Shown here: in pieces, positions 60,989-64,000 of the stretch
Layout: each line of letters begins with the position of its first letter
How positions within the stretch are numbered: the first letter of the stretch is position 1
Source: Flammeovirgaceae bacterium UBA2366
Lineage (GTDB): Bacteria; Bacteroidota; Bacteroidia; Cytophagales; Cyclobacteriaceae
DNA length: 64,000 nt
Assembly (NCBI GenBank): GCA_002344065.1
Contig: DDTK01000005.1
Coordinates: 1 to 64,000 of the forward strand
Direction of reading: 5' to 3'
Notes under the pieces: generated by a model
What the model was told of the DNA's origin: nothing
Databases searched by the model: none
What the model saw: the letters and a program-made list of their open reading frames with translations, nothing else
Position numbers and translations under genes: made by a program

Positions 60989-61529
60989 AACAGGAATTAA
61001 AGATCTAGTGGAGATACTACCGGCTGTTTACCAGGATGACCGCGGCTGGTTTATGGAATTTTACAAAGAAGACTCCTATCAACCAGCAGGTATTCACTAT
61101 AGGTTTACACAGGAAAATATATCCTTCTCAAAAAAAGGAGTTGTACGGGGTATGCATTTTCAGCGTGCTCCTTATGAGCAGGCTAAACTGGTATCGGTTC
61201 TTCAGGGTAAAGTATTGGATGTAGTAGTTGACCTGAGAAAGGGATCAGAAACCTTTGGCCAGGTTTACACCTGCCTGCTCGATTCTGAAAAGCGTAACTT
61301 GCTGATGGTACCCGAAGGATTTGCACACGGCTTTGCTGCCCTGGAGGACTCACTCTTTATATATAAAACTTCGAATGCCTATAACCGTGAATCAGAATGT
61401 GGCATCGTTTGGAATGACCCAGATCTGAAAATTGACTGGCCCCTTACTGAACCTATACTTTCGGACAAGGACAGGAATCTACCCACGCTCAGTGAGTTGT
61501 TGGAAAAATCATTAATTTCACGGGATTAA
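60975..61529 (+). CDS. rfbC: dTDP-4-dehydrorhamnose 3,5-epimerase
   Basis: 184 residues of the RmlC cupin family: YQDDRGWFMEFYKEDSY, RFTQENISFSKKGVVRGMHFQ with the catalytic His in RGMHFQ, VPEGFAHGFAAL, YNRESECGIVWNDPDLKIDWP. It makes the dTDP-L-rhamnose precursor. rfbA, B and D are not in the window. It is shared in one transcript with the GT4 gene and the export genes. Confidence 0.94.
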   Translation: MQVVKTGIKDLVEILPAVYQDDRGWFMEFYKEDSYQPAGIHYRFTQENISFSKKGVVRGMHFQRAPYEQAKLVSVLQGKVLDVVVDLRKGSETFGQVYTCLLDSEKRNLLMVPEGFAHGFAALEDSLFIYKTSNAYNRESECGIVWNDPDLKIDWPLTEPILSDKDRNLPTLSELLEKSLISRD

Positions 61530-61540
61530 ATTCCTACAAG

Positions 61541-62299
61541 TTGAGACAATACTTATTTTTTGGATGCAAGCTCCTGCTGTTCATCTTTTTACTTAGCTCT
61601 TGCGCCTCCTATAAACAGAATATTATGTTTAAGGTAGGCGAGGGAACCGTTTTGCAACAAAAAGTTGAGGAGGCCGAAAAGAACTATGTCATTCAACGAA
61701 ATGATCTGCTCAAGCTTAAGGTGTATACAAGTAAAGGTGAATTGATCATTGACCCGGATCTGAAGCTTTTAAAAGAAATTCCTGCTCAAACAGGTAATTT
61801 AAGAGCGGATCCAGATTACCTCGTGGATATTAATGGTGTGGTTAAATTTCCTATGGTAGGTGAGCTTAAACTGGAGGGGTTAACCATACGACAAGCAGAA
61901 GCTATTCTACAGCAGGAATTTTCACAGTATTATTCCGATCCTTTTGTTATACTAACCTATACCAACAAGCGTGTAATTGTCCTGGGTGATCCTGGCGGCC
62001 AGCTTATACCCTTGGTGAATGAGAATGTAAGCCTGGTGGAGATTCTTGCAGCCGCCAAAGGATTAAGCAATAATGCGAAAGCACATAATATACGCGTTCT
62101 AAGAGATGATCAGGTTTTTGTTGCCGATTTAAGTACCATTGAGGGCTACCGAACTTCAAATATGATTATGCAGCCGGGTGATATTGTATATGTAGAACCT
62201 ATACGAAGACCTGCCAGTGAAGCCTTACGCGATTACGGGGCTATCGCAAGTATACTAACCAGTCTAACAACACTTATTGTAGTTCTCATTAGCTTATAA
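61541..62299 (+). CDS. Wza-like polysaccharide export lipoprotein
   Basis: About 252 residues from a TTG start at 61541; no ATG fits. A lipoprotein signal ends in LLSSC (C21). The Poly_export domain (YVIQRNDLLKLKVYTSKGELIID; DYLVDINGVVKFPMVGELKLEGLTIRQAEAILQQEF) and an SLBB-like unit (KRVIVLGDPGGQLIPLVNENVSLVEILAAAKGL) follow. A hydrophobic C-terminus (AIASILTSLTTLIVVLISL) could cross the outer membrane, as the helical barrel of Wza does. The chain-length/kinase gene follows directly. Confidence 0.88.
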   Translation: MRQYLFFGCKLLLFIFLLSSCASYKQNIMFKVGEGTVLQQKVEEAEKNYVIQRNDLLKLKVYTSKGELIIDPDLKLLKEIPAQTGNLRADPDYLVDINGVVKFPMVGELKLEGLTIRQAEAILQQEFSQYYSDPFVILTYTNKRVIVLGDPGGQLIPLVNENVSLVEILAAAKGLSNNAKAHNIRVLRDDQVFVADLSTIEGYRTSNMIMQPGDIVYVEPIRRPASEALRDYGAIASILTSLTTLIVVLISL

Positions 62300-62310
62300 A
62301 ACACAACCTG

Positions 62311-64000
62311 TTGAAAGATCATAATCATATACCTTCTTTTCAAAACTCCGCTGAGGGTATTGACTTCAATAAAATGCGTATTGTGCTACGCCAATATTGG
62401 CTTTGGATTATTACCATTTTCGTTGCCGCCAACCTTACGGCATTTATGATTATTCGGTACACCAAAGATCTCTATCAATCTGAGTCAGAGATTAAATTGG
62501 ACATCAAGCAGGATGCATCGGAATTGGGTATTAGTGAGTTTCTGCCAGAGCGGCAAAAAGTCAACATGATTTCAGGTGAAATTGAAACCATTCAGTCTAA
62601 ACTCTTTCTAAGCAGGGTTATTGATTCCCTTAACCTTCATGTGAGTTACTTCAGCATCGGGCAGTTTCTCAATACTGAATTATATACTTCATCACCTTTT
62701 ACTGTTGAGTACCAAATTCAAAATCAAGCATATTACAATACTCCGATTGCCATTGAACCGTTGCCGAATAATCAATATGAACTGACTTTAGGCAAATCCA
62801 CAAAATCTATTATTGGAAATTTTAATGAGCCACTTCATCTTGATGGAGTTTCATTGTGGATTAAGAAAAAACCAGACAGTGAGTTCTATCCGGAAAATTC
62901 TTACTCGTTTGTAATCAATAGTCGCGATATTTTACTGGACTACATTAGTAAAAATCTCACCGTTGAGCCCATCAAGTTTGACGCAAATACCATACGCGTA
63001 TCGTTCAAAGACAGCAACCCCTTCAAAGCCCGAGATCTTGTCAACGGAATTGATTCGCTTTATCTTGCTTTCAGTCATGACCAGAAAAATCTGGCCAACA
63101 AACAAAAGATTGACTGGCTCAGTAATGAACTCAGCACGATTGAGAAACAGATGGAGTCGTATGAAACTTATTTTGAAAATTTCACCCTAACCAACAAAAC
63201 AAGTAACCTTGAAATTGATCTAAAAAGAACCATTGAACTTATTCATAGAATTGACTCCCAACGATTTGAAATTAATCGTAAAATTATCGAGTTGAATCAG
63301 CTCATTGACGCACTTGCCAACCCAGAGCTTTTTCTCAGCTTAAATCAAAAAGCTATGTTTCCGGAATACCTGAATAAAAACCTGGAAAAGCTTCAAGAAC
63401 TTTATTTTGAAATGGACCGAATGAAGTTGTCGTATAATGAAAATACCTTTGCCTTTAAACAAAAACAAAGTGAAATTGAAACGCTCCGAAACAGAGCTTT
63501 TACACAACTTACCGAATTAAAAACCGGGCTTCTTAAAAAACAAGTAGAGCTGAATCAATCGAAAAGCAAACTGGAAAGCGACTTCGCTTCGATGCCAGAC
63601 AAAAATACCCAATTCACCAAAAAACAAAGGTTTTACAAGTTGTATGAGGAGTTTTACTTAACCCTTATGCAAAGCAAATCGCAATTTGAAATCGCACAGG
63701 CAGGTAGCACACCCGATTTCAAGATTCTTTCAACCGCTAACCTGCCAACAAAACCCATATCACCCAACCGCCCCATCATTTTCGGAATTGGGTTTGTTGC
63801 GGGCATCGTACTCAATATTGTCTTCATCGGATTACTTTACCTGGCCAATAATAAGATAAACAGCCTCTATGAAATAGAGCGGCTTCAGGTACCGTTATTG
63901 GGTGCCGTACCCGCTATGCGCAGCAGTAATGGCTCAGGTCTTTATATTCAGGATCATCCTAAATCAATGATCAGCGAGGCTATGCGAACCCTTCGCACTA
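62311..64000 (+). CDS. Wzc/GumC-like chain-length determinant with tyrosine kinase domain (partial)
   Basis: Open from a TTG at 62311 to the window end (563 codons, no stop). Membrane helices at about residues 30-48 and 487-510 flank a Wzz-type periplasmic region with long coiled-coil helices (about 260-460). The chain then enters the cytoplasm at NNKINSLYEIERLQVPLLGAVP, and ends at MISEAMRTLRT, the usual lead-in to a BY-kinase domain. The kinase itself lies beyond the window. An alternative ATG at 62374 would start just before the first helix. It works with the Wza-like protein in capsule or exopolysaccharide export. Confidence 0.88.
   Translation, partial: MKDHNHIPSFQNSAEGIDFNKMRIVLRQYWLWIITIFVAANLTAFMIIRYTKDLYQSESEIKLDIKQDASELGISEFLPERQKVNMISGEIETIQSKLFLSRVIDSLNLHVSYFSIGQFLNTELYTSSPFTVEYQIQNQAYYNTPIAIEPLPNNQYELTLGKSTKSIIGNFNEPLHLDGVSLWIKKKPDSEFYPENSYSFVINSRDILLDYISKNLTVEPIKFDANTIRVSFKDSNPFKARDLVNGIDSLYLAFSHDQKNLANKQKIDWLSNELSTIEKQMESYETYFENFTLTNKTSNLEIDLKRTIELIHRIDSQRFEINRKIIELNQLIDALANPELFLSLNQKAMFPEYLNKNLEKLQELYFEMDRMKLSYNENTFAFKQKQSEIETLRNRAFTQLTELKTGLLKKQVELNQSKSKLESDFASMPDKNTQFTKKQRFYKLYEEFYLTLMQSKSQFEIAQAGSTPDFKILSTANLPTKPISPNRPIIFGIGFVAGIVLNIVFIGLLYLANNKINSLYEIERLQVPLLGAVPAMRSSNGSGLYIQDHPKSMISEAMRTLRT

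Noticed and set aside
62963..63190. 75-codon plus-strand frame inside the Wzc-like gene
   Set aside because: It is out of frame within a continuous, well-supported coding region.

Overview
The window looks like chromosome from a Bacteroidota bacterium of the Cytophagales type. The signs are gliding-motility/type IX secretion (T9SS) sorting domains, a PorP/SprF protein, few Shine-Dalgarno sites, and several promoters of the Bacteroidota class (TTTG-N19-TAnnTTTG). No insertion sequence, prophage, integrase or CRISPR array was seen.

Layout. 1-1680: a membrane family 2 glycosyltransferase. 1681-6342 (minus): an Rrf2 regulator, a MacAB-like ABC exporter (adaptor, permease, ATPase) and an outer-membrane barrel protein. 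6385-7814: tRNA-Thr, crcB plus DUF190 (fluoride export), and two tRNA-Leu genes. 8016-15727: a surface-protein cassette made of an 1817-residue repeat protein with a C-terminal S74 self-cleaving chaperone, a protein with a T9SS type B-like C-terminus, and a PorP/SprF protein with a very basic tail. 15785-20946: an exported WD40-caspase protein and an exported subtilisin. 21068-30928 (minus): an inorganic-sulfur locus. 31020-36752: a TPR histidine kinase, tRNA-Lys, a TPR/SH3 protein and a large T9SS cargo protein. 36826-41118: rlmD, then divergent tryptophanase and tyrosine phenol-lyase. 41260-58332: a 17-kb biosynthetic block, ilvEDBNCA, thrABC and leuCDBA. 58515-59720: hflX. 59861-64000: a polysaccharide cluster cut by the window edge.

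The sulfur locus encodes two half-size YeeE/YedE thiosulfate-type transporters, a membrane-anchored TsdA-like dihaem thiosulfate dehydrogenase, an OprD-like porin, DsrE and rhodanese proteins, a Tat-exported SoxB-like hydrolase, a LysE exporter, thioredoxin, a persulfide dioxygenase-rhodanese fusion and a TauE/SafE exporter. Together these suggest uptake and oxidation of thiosulfate and persulfide, with export of sulfite. Four of its promoters carry a GTAAC-N4-GTTAC-like palindrome whose centre is 29.5 bases from the upstream edge of the -7 box. That is the geometry of class II activation by a CRP/FNR-family regulator. The same geometry, with a TGAC-N4-GTCA palindrome, appears between tryptophanase and tyrosine phenol-lyase.

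The amino-acid block has leader-peptide attenuation signals that a gene caller would miss. The ilv operon starts with a 37-codon leader containing the run ILVLVIIVII, followed by mutually exclusive antiterminator and terminator hairpins. The thr operon starts with a 26-codon Thr/Ile-rich leader. The leu operon has a hairpin nearly identical to the ilv terminator, with a compensatory base-pair change, but no recognisable leader peptide.
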